Positions 47,401 through 62,400 of a stretch of DNA of 64,000 nt are shown here, in pieces. The translations under genes were made by a program, and so were the position numbers. This stretch comes from Chionis minor (taxonomy: Eukaryota > Chordata > Aves > Charadriiformes > Chionididae): positions 154,690 to 218,689 of the forward strand of contig VZSF01006779.1 of assembly GCA_013398295.1 (NCBI GenBank). Direction: 5' to 3'. Under the pieces are notes generated by a model. The model was not told the origin of the DNA. It saw nothing but the letters and a program-made list of their open reading frames with translations, and did no database searches. Every line of letters starts with the position of its first letter. Positions within the stretch are counted from its first letter, which is position 1.

Positions 47401-50400
47401 CGCTATTTTGGCACAGAGTTGATTTGTCTAGGAAATTATTAGGGTAATATCCCCTTCTGAGAAATGTTATGGGAATAAAAATTGTAGACGACACATCAGC
47501 ATGTTATCAACTCAAAAGACAACAGAAGATTTTGTTAATGACACAGCAACTGTAGACAAGCCACACAGGACTAATTTTTGTGTGACCAAAAGCATCATGA
47601 ACATCTTCTGCTTAAAATTAACTTTCCTGTCTCCAAATAAAAAAAAATACATTCAGTTCTGTTCCCTTACACTTCTACTTAGTTCACCTCTTTTAGCATG
47701 CTATGAACTTCTTTAATGTTATCTTCTTATACAAGTGCCACTTTACTACTTATATTCATCTCTGAATGAAAAAGGGATAGTAGAATCATAGAATAGTTTC
47801 GGTTTTAAGGGACCTTAAAGATCATCTAGTTTCAACCCGGTTGCCATGGGCAAGGACACCTCCTACTAGACCAGACTGCTCAAAGCCCCATCCAACTTGG
47901 CCTTTAATACTTCCAGGGATGGGGCCTCCACAACTTCCCTGAGCAACCTGTTCCAGTGTCTCACTGCCCTCAGAGTGAAAAATTTCTTCCTAATATCTAT
48001 TCTAAATCTCCCCTCTTCCAGTTTGAAGCCATTACTCCTTGTCCTATCACTACATGCCCTTGTAAAAAGTCCCTCTCCAGATTTCTTGTAGGCCCCTTCT
48101 AGTACTAGAAAGCTGCTATAAGGTCTACCCAGAGTGTTTTCTTCTCCAGGCTGAACAAACTCAACTTTCTCAGCCTGTCCTCATAGCAGAGGTGCTCTAA
48201 CCCTCTGATCATTTTTGTGGCCCTCCTCTGGACCCGCTCCAACAGGTCCATGTCATTCTTACGTGGGAGGCTCCAGACACAGTACTCCAGGTGGGGTCTC
48301 ACCAGACAGAGTAGAGGAGGAGAATCACCTTCCTTGACCTGCTGGCCACGCTGCTTTTGATGCAGCTCAGGATATGGTTGGCCTTCTGGGCTGTGAGTGT
48401 GCATTGCTGGCTCATGTTGAGCTTCTCATCCACCAACACCCCCAAGTCCCTCTCCTCAGGGCTGCTCTCGATCCATTCACTGCCCAACCTGTATCTGTGC
48501 ATGGGATTGCCCCAACCCATGAGCAGGACCTTGCACTTGGCCTTACTGAACGTCGTGAGGTTGGCACGGGCCCATCTCTCAAGCCAGTTGAGATGCATAT
48601 TTTGACAAACTGTTGCCAAGACGTCAGGCAAGTGGCAGGCATTAAGCACATACCTTTTTAATTTGATTAGGGTGATCCAGAAGGCAGAAGTGACCAATGG
48701 TTGTCAGACCTTCCAAAAGGGTTAGTGGGTAATCAGGTGTAACATTTTCTCTTTTAGAAGTTAAGCTTTGGGGAGGGGGGGGACAAAAAAAAAAAAAAAA
48801 TGGTTAACAAGCCAAGTGGCATTTCCTTGACTAAAAATTCCAGTAGAAATCTGTTTCTACTCAACAGTTAAAAGAATACTGGAATGGTAAGACAGGAACA
48901 TGAAAACAAAGGATTCACAAACCATGCTTGGACAACCCTGTTTCCTTGTCTAGATCTTTTAGAATATTATTCCCCACCTGACTACAAATCTTTACCGTTC
49001 AATTATTTTTCCCTACTCCTTTCACATACTGTCTGTTCTGAACAGTACCACTGTGTTTTTCTTCTCCAGGGTGTCTCTCCTCAATTAGTCCTCCAACATA
49101 CTCTGTCTTGTTGCAACTGGGAACTTCTTTTTTGCTTGGCTGGCAGGCAGAGGGGGACAGGAATTATCACAGCTGCTGGCCATTCTTGCTGCTGGTCCCC
49201 TGTCCTGTCTTCCACCAAACACAGTGAGCCCTACTGTGACAATATTGCCCCCACCTCACCTGGGCTCAAGGGAAAGATGCCTGCATGCGCAGCAGGGTTT
49301 GAGGATCAGACTCTGGGAGCCACAGTGCTAAACCAGGAAGTTACCATGCACTACTCTGTAATAAGGGGAACTTTTCAGCATAACAGATCCCACGTTGCAG
49401 ACTCTTACCTTCCAGATGTTTTTGCAGATGTCTTTGCAGCTTCATTTTCATACTGTTTGACAAGTTCATCCAGGTTTTTACATATCTGTACAACAAATGG
49501 TGCCACAGTCCAGCCTAAGGACTTCCCAAAATAGGGCAGGGAACATGTGACTAAGCCTACCCAAGTAGGATGCATCCCATAGCCATACTCCGGTTGCAAA
49601 CCTCTAACCACAGCAGAGACAAATAATCCCTGTGAAGTTATTGGGTGTGGATAGACATATTGCATTGCACCAATAGCCTGCTGGAAATTAAGAGCCTGCT
49701 GCCATTCCTTAGAGAGGTCTGGCTGATTCTCCTGCTCCTCATGGGTCTGACCAAGATGGTGCTCCAAGACAATCAATACCTGCAAAAGCTTCAGCAACTC
49801 AATCTGGAGTGGGTGTTCGCTCCATATTTGATCATGCCCAAAATTGATCAGTCTCTCTTCAAAGAGTTCTTCTTCAGGAGCATTATTAACTCCATCTGCC
49901 ATAAGCAGTTCATACCGTTTCTGACTTGTATACATAGATGCAGACAAAGAAAGAAGGACAAACTCCTGAATTTTGCATCTTCCCAGCAAATTGCGTATGA
50001 ACTCTACATTCTTATTCTCTGCTGCCTTTGCCATGGTAGCTAGCTGGGTCATCATTCTAATGAGGACTTCCACACTTTTTACTTGAACATCTCTGTTGCC
50101 AAGCACATCTCTGTGCGTGACCTTCAGGTGGCACGGATAATATGAGCGCAGGAAACTGAGACAGAGGTAAGTGAGCAATTCTATTAGAAGAGAATGAGGA
50201 CACATAGTTGGGGACTGAGTTTGAAGCTTGCCATAAAAACTCTGCCCTACAAGAGCTTCCTGATGGCGAGCTAAGAGATTGTAAATAAGATTCAAATGTG
50301 CTGTGGAGCTGGTATCCATGCTTGTACTAGCTACAGCTTCAATAAATTCTTTAGGGTTTGTTTTAAGCACTGCCTCCAGAACAGAAAAAGCGTACAATAC

Positions 50401-53400
50401 CCTCTTAGAATCGTAAGGCTGCAAATATAGCAGCATGTGTTTGAACAGAGCCTCAATCATCTCCTGTTTTTCCTTCTGTTGCTTGAGCAACCTAGAATGG
50501 GTGATTTCTTGGAGCTCCAAGTCCACCTCTTCATCACTTGACAGAGACTCTGATGCTTGAGTCCTCTCAGAGTCAGCACGCACAAGGTTTAGCGCTGCAC
50601 TGGATTTGGAGCTTTCAGGAAGGAATGCATTGAGCAAACTCACATGGTTTGTGGTCTCTTTGCCATCAGTTGCGGCACTGTCACTGTCCTCATTGCTCAC
50701 TTCTTGCAGCTCCAGAGAAGGAGAAAAAGAGGATGTATTTTCACTGTCACGGCCTGCGCTGGTGTCTGCTGATTCTGTGTGCTCACTGTTGTCTTGGTCA
50801 CCGTCTGCTTCATGTGAAGTTACTGGATTACAACAGCCATCATTTTCAGACTGTTCAGTTTTTAGGTCCAGCTTCTCTGGATCTTTTTCCACTTCTGCCC
50901 AAATTGCTTCTCTATCCACAGTAGTAAACTGGCTCAATGGAAGGTTTTCCTCGGAATTGCTCTCAGAGATGCCACACTCTTTCAAAGAGGCCTTTTTCTT
51001 GCAAAGCCAATCATATATACCTTCTGAAAAAAAAAAAAAAAAAAAGAGACGTCTTTTTTAAGAAGAGTGCATAATTGTCTATTTCACACAGAGAATAGTT
51101 TAGGTTGGAAGGGACCTTTAAAGGTCATCTAGTCCACACAACATGCTTTATATTGAATAAATCATTGTAAGAAAAAAAAGGTTAAAAAGCCACTCTTCTC
51201 TAGTCTAGTATTAATTGTAACAGGTGGAGCTAAAAAAACCTCTGGGTTAAGGCAAGAATTATCTTTTTCTTAAAGTGGTAGAGCAATCCTAACCTACTGC
51301 AAGTGCAAGAGAATAGGATTAAAACATAAAGCACATGCTGTTTCTCGTATATTATGAGTCCCTAGATGTGACAATGTTTTTTTTTGTGCTTCCTGAGCGT
51401 GAAATATTTGTTGAGTTCAGGAGGGAAATGAAGATAGTAATGAAGGATATTCTTTATTTTTTTTTTTCGTAAAGAGCTAATGTTTTCCTTGATTACATGC
51501 TGTCGAACAAGGAAGGAATATATTAGCCCTGTTTGTACAGCATCTAATAAATAGGTCCCTTTGGATGCTATAAATGTCTGCCACCTATCCATTTGCCAAT
51601 CAAGACAGAAAAACAGTTATGCAAGCAGACAGCTAGGTTAACAGCAATGAGACAGACAGGTGACATATAAGTTTCTTTACACAAAACTACCGGACACTTC
51701 TCCACTGCCTTCCTGCTCTGCTCCAGGAAACGACCTTGGCTATTTGGGCAAAATGGTGCAGAGTGTCTCATACCCACACCACTCCCAGCGATCCTAAACC
51801 TGAATGGATTGCCAGCCTTTGCAGGACTCTGCACTTGGAACAAACCCTGGCTCCATACCTGTCTCGGTCTTCCTCAGCTGCTCCCCACAGGTCTCTGTCA
51901 CACTTGTCTATTCCACATTTGACACACAGATCTTATGTAGTTCACAATGGTCCTCATTATGGGTCTTAAAACGGACATCTTCCAGCTGTCAAATTCAGCC
52001 TGTCAAGGTAAAGATGTCCTGCCACATTCCTAAATGTGGGTGGCTGGAGGTCATCTTCAATTCCAAACATCTCTGCTTCTACATCCTATCTCTAGGATAC
52101 CTCAAGACACATGCCACAAGGGCTCAGCTCTCCTCTTAAATCAAGACAGATCTTCTTTGGACAAAGACGTTTTAATTTTCAGAAGTTAGCACAATTAGGT
52201 GGGTTTTTTTGTGTGGTGTACCCTAAACAGTAAGAAGTTCCTCACGATCTGTCTGATTATTTTAACATGATGCTGAGGAAATCATTAACAAAAACCATTC
52301 TGAATAAAGAAACGTGGTATGAGGGTGCACAGTGTACCGGGGCAAGACTGGTCAGAGAGAGCAAGATTTGCCTGTCCATCCTGCCTACTGGAACAGTTCC
52401 TGGACTGACACAGTCACCAAACTGCTCCTGGATTTCACTTGGTTGCAGACCTAGTTTTGCTCAAGAAGGGATCCTGTAAACAGGGAACATACATGCAGTG
52501 TGGATCACCTGGGAATGGCAATGAGAAGTGTGGGACAAGATCCCAGAGCAAAGCAGGGAGCAATCCAAACCAACAGTGTAGGTGCAGCCTCCGTAATAGA
52601 AATTATCATTAGGCCTTCAACTAGCATGACTTACTCCTGAACTCTGTTTTAGGCACCAGTATAGGTACTTGGATGAGGAGGAATCTATGGAACTGATGCA
52701 AGACGACTCAGGGTAGTGGGATGCCATTGCATTTCAGAGACTACCTTCAGTAGGTGTTCAGGAGTATGCAATGCTATGTTAGCACTTACAGTTTCAGTCC
52801 AAGAACAGTTTTACCTGCTGAATTTTTCTGTTTGATGTAGTGGATGGACGTGCGCTGTGTCTTTGGATGAAGCAGCAGCAGCAGGACTGGTTCAAGAATC
52901 CGTGCAACATCATTAAGTGAAAGAGCACGGATCAGCCAGCCCTGTGCTGCAGCACCAATTGCGCCATCTGAACAATTGAGACTGTCCAATACCACAAACA
53001 GAGACCTGAGTGGAGAAATCAGAACGAAGAGGTACAGTTGAAATCCCTAAAAAAGTCAATGCAAACAACAAAACAGTGGCAGGGAACAGACATAGTGCAT
53101 GTTCAAGTGCGCACCAGCCAATGGCTCATGTCTATTAACAATAGCTTGATCATGCACATATTCCTCAGTCGAGGTCAAGTACACATGCGTTTGTAGAAGC
53201 AAGGCCATACATATACTCACACTCTAGAGGAGCAGCACATTTTAAAGTTCTTTCACATATTTTAGACTCTTAATGCTTTTATCTCATTTTATACAAAGGT
53301 TATGCTCTTCTAAACTAAAATAAGATTTTTTTTCCCACAAGTAGCTGGTTCTATTTTCTTTGGAAAAACACCCTAACACTCCAGGATAAAAAATGTCTGC

Positions 53401-56400
53401 TATGCAGAAATTTGTCTGCAAGCTACTCTTCATATATGAAGTTCTGTCTATTTTTACAGAAATGTCCTTCACACAAGAAAAAGCACCATGCACACAGAGT
53501 GCTTTTTAAAGACCCTTCTTTTACTCTTTTTTGTTCTCTCTACAAAAAGCTTTTTCCCATCTCAGAAAAAGAACAGAACAAAGCATGATATAGTTAAATA
53601 TATAAATGCAAGTCCAAGCCAGTGGAAATGGAAAATACCTATCAAAGGACCGATTGTGAGAAGTCACTCTGCTGCCTTGGATCTCTCTGGTCAGATGCCA
53701 CATGACAGAGAATCTGAACAGTGCTTCCAGCCTTGTCCCCTTTGCAAGGAAACAAGACAGATATGTATTTTTACCGCATTTACCTCTGAGTAAAGTTTTA
53801 GTGATTTTTAAACCTCTAGCAGAACAACAGTTATTGTGTAGATGACTGCTAATCCTTCATGGGTAGTTGGAGAGCACTTTTCTATTTCGCAATAGATTAA
53901 ACCAAAATGCCATATATCCATGAATGCACAATGAAAACTTAACAGCCACTGTGTTTGTAGGAGCTAAAAAGGATGTACCGATACACCAAAAACATATTTC
54001 AGGATTCTTGTGCATAAACATTTTAGCCTTGATTTGGCGTTAGGGAGGTTTAAAAGTTGGATGACAATAAGGAAGAGAGTGGTATATTAGGTAGTGTTTG
54101 TTACTGCCAATTTTGTTTGAAAGCTTTTAAAAGGTTTCCAAACTTTTAAGTTTCAAAACTACAAGAGCAAATATATGAAAACAATACCGAAGACTGAGGG
54201 TGGCTGTTTTAAGTTTTGTTGTGCAAGACACTTCTCAAAAATATACTGCATGTTATTAAAGAACTGTTCTGTCATTAAACTAGGTAAGTAAAATAAGTAA
54301 TAACAGGCTCACTTAAAATACAGCTTATTATGAGAACTAAATATGAAGGTGGATACAGGGTCAACATGATGTTGACATACACTTACTAGATAATAGTCTT
54401 TTGTTGGAATACGAAGTTTACAAAATCAACACAAAATAAAATGATTTTAGAGTTATTGGTGGAGCTGGATCAGTTTGGAAATACCAACAAAAATTGCAAA
54501 TTTTTAGATACTACCAGATTTGGGCTGAAATGAAAAAAGTTCCAGCACTGACTGACAGAGTTTGTATCCAGGGATTAAGTTGAGCAGTAGTCTCATGATG
54601 AATAAATCCCAGGAATTGTAAAGGGGTGGAAAGAGTCTGTCAGACTCTTGGAAGACAGAGCGACCATGGGAGTGAAGACGTGGGGTGGAAGGGAACTGGA
54701 GGCAGTCTAGGAAGCACTGGAAGGACTCTACAGTGATGAAAGGGCTTCAGTGAATATAGGACTTACTTTATCACGATCCAAAAGCGCGTGGCAGATAATG
54801 TCTTCGCAGATATTTGCTGATGGTGCCAAGCAGTGCAGTCTGTAGAACAGTTCCACACAGGCAATATGATGCTCCCGTGTCTCTTTGTTCAACTGATTCC
54901 AGAGAACACATGCTACTCTCTAGGGAAAAATAACAACATTTAATAATAATAATTATTATTACAACAACAACAATAACAACAACAGTAAGTGCCATTTCTT
55001 CCCTGACTTAAAAGCTTTCCATTGCATAAATGCCCACTATTACCACAAGGGATTTCCAAATCGTCTTAGTTTAGCAAAGAGTAAGAATACAGGTAATACA
55101 CTCAGACCTGAAGAAATGCAACTTTCCAACCCTGGTAGGACAGGTAATTCAAATGCACATGCACCAGAAATTAAGAAAAGCATTTCTGCTTCTATTTTCT
55201 GGGTCAAAACTTCACAGATTGTACATCCATCAGGCACAGCAACTGGAAACACAGTAATTAAGAAAAAGATCTTGGAATCAACCTTCATACTAACACTAAC
55301 ATCAATAAATGGCCAGGAGAAGGAAAGCATCTTTGATACATACGCTTAAAACAAGGAGGATGGAATGTTTTCACTGTTATTCATGCACTAACATTTTCTC
55401 TTATCTGAAACCTGTGTAGTATCAAAGTTCTCTAACGTGTAGCTGTCAAGCTAATGAAACCAAACCCTTCAAGTCAGAAATCAACTACACCTACCCCCCA
55501 AGAATTTGGGCATAAAAACAACTTGCAATTTTTAAATAACCTGCCACTTTCGAACATTCCATTGGGAAGCACGCAAAGAAGAATGCAATTGCTTTCAAAC
55601 GCTTATGGAAGCAAAAAATGGCAAGTGTGTCATTGTAACACAAACATACTACCCCCAAACATCCACGCAAATAACATTTGCTTTCCCGCCCCATCCAAGG
55701 TGCAGTGTAGTTGGGCAGTAAAAACGAAAAAGAAAATTGACACCTGGTAAAAATCTGTTTTCTCTGAGATGACCTTTAGAACTCCAGGAGCAGTGGGAGG
55801 AAGGGTGACCATCTGTAGCTTTCCAAAGAAGGGGTTGTGGCCAGACACTTTGTACCGCTTCATTCTGTCTTCTATCACAAGCGCCAGCGACTGGGAATGG
55901 TTGATCACCTCCAGCAGCGTGAAGATGGACACGTTCTGAACATAGCAGTCATTCACACAACAGCATATTGTCATTAAGGACTTCAGCCACAGAGGGAAGC
56001 TGGCATCACAACCTCCTCAGAAGAGAAGTGAGAAAAAAGTTTTTGAATAATCTCAAGGTTATGGTCCTATTTCCAAGAATTCTTCCATCAAGCCCATAAG
56101 ACCAACAGACAAAAATGACTGCCCAAACCCAACTGCCATGCTATCATCGAGTCCCTTACTTCAGAAAGGACTTGCTTCAAAGCAAGTTATATTAATTTCC
56201 TCATTTCTCCTAGCAGAAAGCTCTTGCAGGACCTCACTAACCCAGTAACTAGTGGATTTCTGCTTTCCAGTTTATGTTTATTCACAACTAGTTTTTGCAG
56301 CTGATGTTTTCCAGCTGTCATTGTCAAAAACAACAACAGAGTCTGCTGATCCAAGGATGCTCTCTTGGGTAGCACTGAGGTCTATCATTTCGGAAACCAT

Positions 56401-59400
56401 GTTCAGAAGAACACAAGGAACTGATACGGCTAACATCAAGTTTCACCCTCTTTGTCCGTCCTGAGGGAATAATCAGATGAATTTATTAAGGCTTGACTGG
56501 CGACTCTGAAGTATGAGTTCACACCTTTGGCTTCAAACCCAAGTGTTTTAGCTGCTTTACTACTACAACAAAATGAACACTCTTCCTTCTTCAAATCAGA
56601 CAACTTCTGTATCATATTCAACCCAGACCTTCATTATCAGAAGTTCTCTCCTACTGGCTTTCAATCTTACTGTATTCTCTGGGGTGTGCAGTTGAAAAGA
56701 ATTTTGAAAATAAACTTCTGTGATCCAAACAAACACAATTATGAAAGCAAGCCTTCTAAGTGCAGCTACATTGCTGACCACATGGAAAGCACTGCAAATA
56801 TGCAGAAGCGTCCACGACAAGCAGACAGCTCATCCATATAGATGACTGGCATATCATCATTTTGCTAAGGGCAACAGCAGAAATTTGGAGTGACATGAGG
56901 AAGAGACTCCAATTTTCCAGTTTCCCACCTCTCCATTGACTACAAACCTACCTTGTCAAGTAGCCTTCAGGCCAATAATGCTCCTGCTAAAGCTAATGAA
57001 TTCCCAGAAAGAACAGGCCTTCCAATTACACAAGATTATTCTTTTACAGTAGCTTACATTGGAATTCTCCTTTGAATTCTGAGGGTTAAAGAAAGAGCTG
57101 GTTTTGCTTCTGTTATTGTTTAGATCTCCATTTTTCCACCTACACCCATCTTCCTCTAACACACTTCCTTTTTTTTGGAGGGGTGGGAGGGGAGGAGGAA
57201 GGGGAGAGGGGAGGGTGGGATGACACGACATGGACCAGGGGGAATAGATTTCCTGAAAATCCTGAATGACACCACAAGGCTCTACAGGCTACTTTTCACG
57301 CCTTCAGCTACAAGTTCTGTAATGAAAGCTTTCAAAAGAATGTGAATTTAAAAATATTGGTAAAAATTGTCCCTCAGCTGCAAGACACAAAACGCATGCT
57401 GATGTGGGTAAGTCTTTAATTCACATGCAACTTGCATTCAGCCCTGTCAAAAGGCATTACTACTGGCCCTGGTCACATAACATTCAAATAGCCCAGCTCA
57501 CACTGCTATTTGCATCCTCAAACGCTCAACTTGCCCAGGAAAGGAACGTTTTCTTACCAGGAACTTGAAACAGAGAGAGGTACAACTGTTCCATCTCCTC
57601 CTCTGAAAGATAGACTGGAAATGTGGTACAATCCAACAAAAGGTGACAAGCTGCAGCAAAAGCTTCCTTGCAGTCACTTCTAAGGGGTCCCAAGACAAGC
57701 ATCACTTGTTCGAAGTCCCACTCTTCTTCCTCCTTTTCCTTTTTATTATCAGAGTTGCAGTCGGAAGGAAGAGGATTAGAACTCTTGTTCTTGAATGGTG
57801 ACCCTCGAACTGAGAACAAGTCTGAAAGCATTTGTTTAAACTGAGGTACAGTAATTTGCTTTGCATCCCATGGGCTCTTCTTCTTGCTAGCACTTTCAGG
57901 TAATCTGTAGCCATTCTCTTTTTTCTCTTTTCCACTCAGATTCATTGCTGAGATGTTTTCGCTACTTGTTTCTTGAAATTGCACCCCAAATATGTATTTA
58001 CTGGAAAACTTGGCAACCAGCTCTTGGATGCAATACAAAGTCTTCTGAATGCTCCCCCCTTTCTTCCAGACATCATCTCTCTCAAGGGTCACAGTTGGCA
58101 CCCCCAAGTGCTGAGAGAGCTCTGGGGAGGAAGCGCTTAGACCAATGCCACTGTCTTCTGACTTCAGGGGAGGGAACAGAGTCTCATCATCCTCCTGCAG
58201 CTCAGACTTCATCTCCAAGGTTATGTCGACATTTTCCTTTTTCACTGGGCTCTGAAACAGAAATGTTAGTGTGGTTAATGTGGTGCTGCAAAGATAATTT
58301 TAAACTATGTAGAACTGTGGCAGGTGCTGGGGAAGAGCAACGACAGAAAAAACCCCCCTAATGCTAGTATTTGCAATCCCCAGATACAGATTACTTTTAC
58401 AAAATCATGAGACTTAGTTATTTGTAAGCAATTCAATTCAATTGCATTTAAAACCTAACAAATGTTTGTACAATCCTCACACCTTGACTCATCAAACACC
58501 AACTGATCCATAGCTACAGATACTTAGCAAACGGAAATGTTTCCTTAAAATCAATTCACCAGGAGAACAGTATAGCCTATGCTGGATTATTGCTGGTCAA
58601 AGGCATGCAATTGTTCTACTGCAAAACTCTGGCAGGCTGTGCTTGTGTGATTGCTTTATGCCATCTATTCCTCATTCTCTATCACGGTCTCTTGCACACA
58701 AATAATACCACATTGTGTTAAGCTACAGTATCCATTGAAAGCCCTGCAGAACTAACCCGCTGTCTAGCTGGGCTTGATTTGGCAACTCAAATCTTTAGCA
58801 ACTGCATGATGCTGAGTGCCTTTTCAAATCCATTAAGACCACATTTTTCTCAAGAGGTAGGATTATAGCGCAAGTTTCAGACAAGACTATACTCCCTCAT
58901 CGTCACAAATAATTCAAACAAGTCAGAACTGAATACCCAGTAAGAATAAAAAAGCATCAGAGTGCTTTGGAAGGGGCTAAGGAAGATAAGTTTCAAAAAT
59001 CTTTATTGCTGCAGTTAGCATCTAGCTTTAAGTTAGGAAAATTAACATTTTAAAATAAGTTAAGTCACTAACAATTTTAAACATCTATGAGTAGCTGAAA
59101 AACACGTACCCCATTTCCACTTCCTGTCTCAATGTCCAGATAGGAAGGGGGCATCTGCACTTTGCTGAGCACCTTAAAACAGGTCTTTAAGGCATGAGTG
59201 AGTTCTGGTAAACCTAATACTTCCATATTTTCCAGGAGAGACTGCACCATGTAACTGAGCATCTGTGGGAGATACTGAGTCTGCACTTCAGAGTAGAGTT
59301 CCTAAAATAAATAAGCATTGTTTAAAATAGTTATCACATATTGTTATTCAGCTGTCTAGCAACACTGACCAGAGTGATAAAGTCAGTTCATGAATGGTAA

Positions 59401-62400
59401 AGCTGTACAAACTTGCTTCAGTGCTATTTTTTCTTTCTTTATTCTAAATGATGAGCACTGAATCGTATACCCTAAAAATCTTATGATAGTCAGCCAGCTT
59501 CTAAGAGACCAAAAAGTCCCCGGAAATTATTTACCCAAGAAGCAAAAGGTATACTTTTTCATTCCTTCGAAAGAATCACCATGTTTTAAAATCCCAATAA
59601 TTTTTATCTTGCTAGGCAATAGCCTGGGTAACCATATATGTCAGCATATAAAACTATACTTTGCAGGACATAGCATGCATGTGCACATGCATACATGCAC
59701 ATGCACCTCTTCATTTTAGGTAATCACAATATGAATTATTTGATTTAGCATTTCTTAAGACTTCGAAGCTAACAATTTCAGGTTGCCTTACCAAAGGAAT
59801 CACATCAAGAAGAAACACCAATAGTGTGCAGAGTTCTGAAACTGTAGGAGGAGTGCTAATATTTTCAAGAGGATATCTTGTCTGTGTGGATTTGTTTCTG
59901 GATTGAGAAAAATATTATTATGTAAGCTCTTTTCCTGTCAAAATTCTTGTTACAATAAAAAAAGCTTCATTAAAATCAACACAAAATACAGAACAGCTAG
60001 ACTTTCCGAAGGAAAGTAAAATTGGACTTCCAATACAGCATGATAAAACATTCTGTCAAAACCACCTAAACTGTAGCTTGTGTGTGGGACGCTAAAGTGC
60101 TTCCAATTTTCAGATTGAATCTCTATACACAATCTTACTACTTTAAGTATAATCTTCTCTCTTATATTTAGAAAGAGATAGAAAAGATAGGTATCTTTGT
60201 TTTTCTTCAGAAAATACTTGTTCTTCCACGAATACCTCCTCTCCCAAACTTTTTCCTCCTTCAGTTGTCATTTTTAAAGTAATTTCTTTTGTTCTCAGGT
60301 TGCTAGTTTCCATTTAATTGTTTACCTGTTTGCATTCTTGAATTATTTTAGGATGCAACTTACATATCTGTCTAACATGTGTTATGTCCGTTCCAGAATT
60401 TAAATGCTTCAGTAAAATTTATTCTTACACAGATAGCTCTTAAGCGGCATTTTTAAGTGGAGCACTATTGTTTGACAACATAAACACCTGAAACAATCTT
60501 CAAAACATTTGGTCATGTAATCCCAAAGAAAATCTGTGCTTAAGGATGTGATCAACAAATTCACTGTTTTGACAATTTCCGAAGCATTTTTATTCTCTTT
60601 GATTGCACTGTGAAAGGAAAGAAGAAAGGGGAAAAAAAAGAAACAGATGTCAGTGAAGATTCTAAAAGCATGCACATCACAGTATTAGCTGATGTGTTCT
60701 AAAATCTTTTTCCCCTTTTCTCTACAAGCTAAAAGACATTGATTGTTTTAAATCAAGGACTGAGTCATTCTGGAATAGCTACAGTTTGTGCATCTTTCTC
60801 CCAGATGAAAGAAATCAAGCCTTTAACTTTGAAAATCAAAAGGCTAAGAGTTTTGTCACCAGACTGATTCTTGGCCAACATAACTGTATTTAATCAACAC
60901 CAAATATATGCACTGTACTTCATTTTATTTTCTGCTAATCAAAGAGAAATCAAGCACATGTGGGGGAAAAGGGAAGTCATAGAAAAATCTCATCTTCTGT
61001 ACAGAAGGTCACTTTATTAAAAACCTAACTTTCCTTAAATTGGTTAGCTACTAATAAGTTAGCTTAATATAAAGGATACAGTTTCAGTTCATAGTTGAAA
61101 ACTTGTCATCATACCTTGCAAGTGTGTTGCCACTTTGATTGTAGCTAAGTTTGAGATCAGAACCAAGTGCATCTTTGCAGTAGGAATAAAAGGCTCTAAT
61201 AACTTCAAGGAACAGATCCCCAACAACCTGCGGCCCTACAATTGAAGGAAAACAGAATCCAGTACTTGCACCAAAGTGATTACTACGTGGCCCAGTTACA
61301 AATTTGTATAGACCTAAATTAGGGGTAGCTAGACTACAAAAAACACAGTCACCCACGTAGGAAGAAAATGCTTATGTGGCTTTTTAAAATGGCAGATTTT
61401 CCAGTTAAAATAAAATTAAATACATAGTTAAATATTTGGTTTTTAAAAAAAATCTAGTTAAATACCACCTGTTGTTCATTTTAGGAACTTTCAAAAGTCA
61501 TACTTGGAAAGCCATAGCACCGGTTCTACATTACACTTGAGTCACTTCAGTAAGGCACCTACACAGCAGTCATTTATAAGTGGGCAGAATCATAACTGTT
61601 AATATGCAGTTCACGTGCCAAAATAACCACCATGTCTGTACCCATAAGGAAAACAAGCAGATTCCCAATACACATTTAACATAGTGGCCTTGATTACATT
61701 TTGAGGGACAGAAGCTGGAAAAATCAGCAAACCAAGGAAGTTCAAATCAAGGAAATCCAAAAAGTGTATACTTAATAAACAGTTTTAAGAAGAAAGTATA
61801 ACTTAGGTGTGTGCTGATGACTGCACCAAATTTTCAAAGGTCAGCACTTTTCTATTTTCTTTGAAATTTTCTATAGAGGAGTTGAACAAATAATAACTAC
61901 AATACTCTGAACACAGTACTATTAAAAAAAAAAAGTAGCATATAAAGCATTCCAATGAGTCCTTCTAAAAAGGAAAAAAAAAAGTTACAGTGACTAAGGG
62001 TAGCAGAAAGCATCAAAGATTCTCATTATGTTTTAGTTTGCTACCCTAAAAAAAAGAAAGTTGTATTGCTAAATGTATTTCAAAAGGAACTGAAAGCCTT
62101 ATTGGCTTATGGCTCAAGAAGTTATATTTTGTGTGTTGACTGGAATAGAAAAATTAAACTGCATAATGCAGTTCAGCCAAATAACCCTTATTTGTTGTTC
62201 AGATTAACACTGATTGTCAGCCAAATAAAACACACAATAGGGTAGTCCCTGTCATCTATTTTCTAAATTAGATTAATCAATAAATTTATAATGTAACAAC
62301 CTTCATCTCTTCTTCAGCGTTTCTGCAGGAAATAAAAATGCTTTTTATAAGAGGCTTTAATCATGATAGATTTTTTAAAAACCGTCTAAAAACCAGCTAA

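Noticed and set aside
48105..48697. Open frames of 99 and 132 codons on the minus strand
   Set aside because: They are CR1 reverse-transcriptase remnants broken by a frameshift, not host genes.
48884..49534. 216-codon plus-strand frame
   Set aside because: It overlaps the antisense of DOP1B exon w11 and an intron; composition is ordinary and no homology is recognised.
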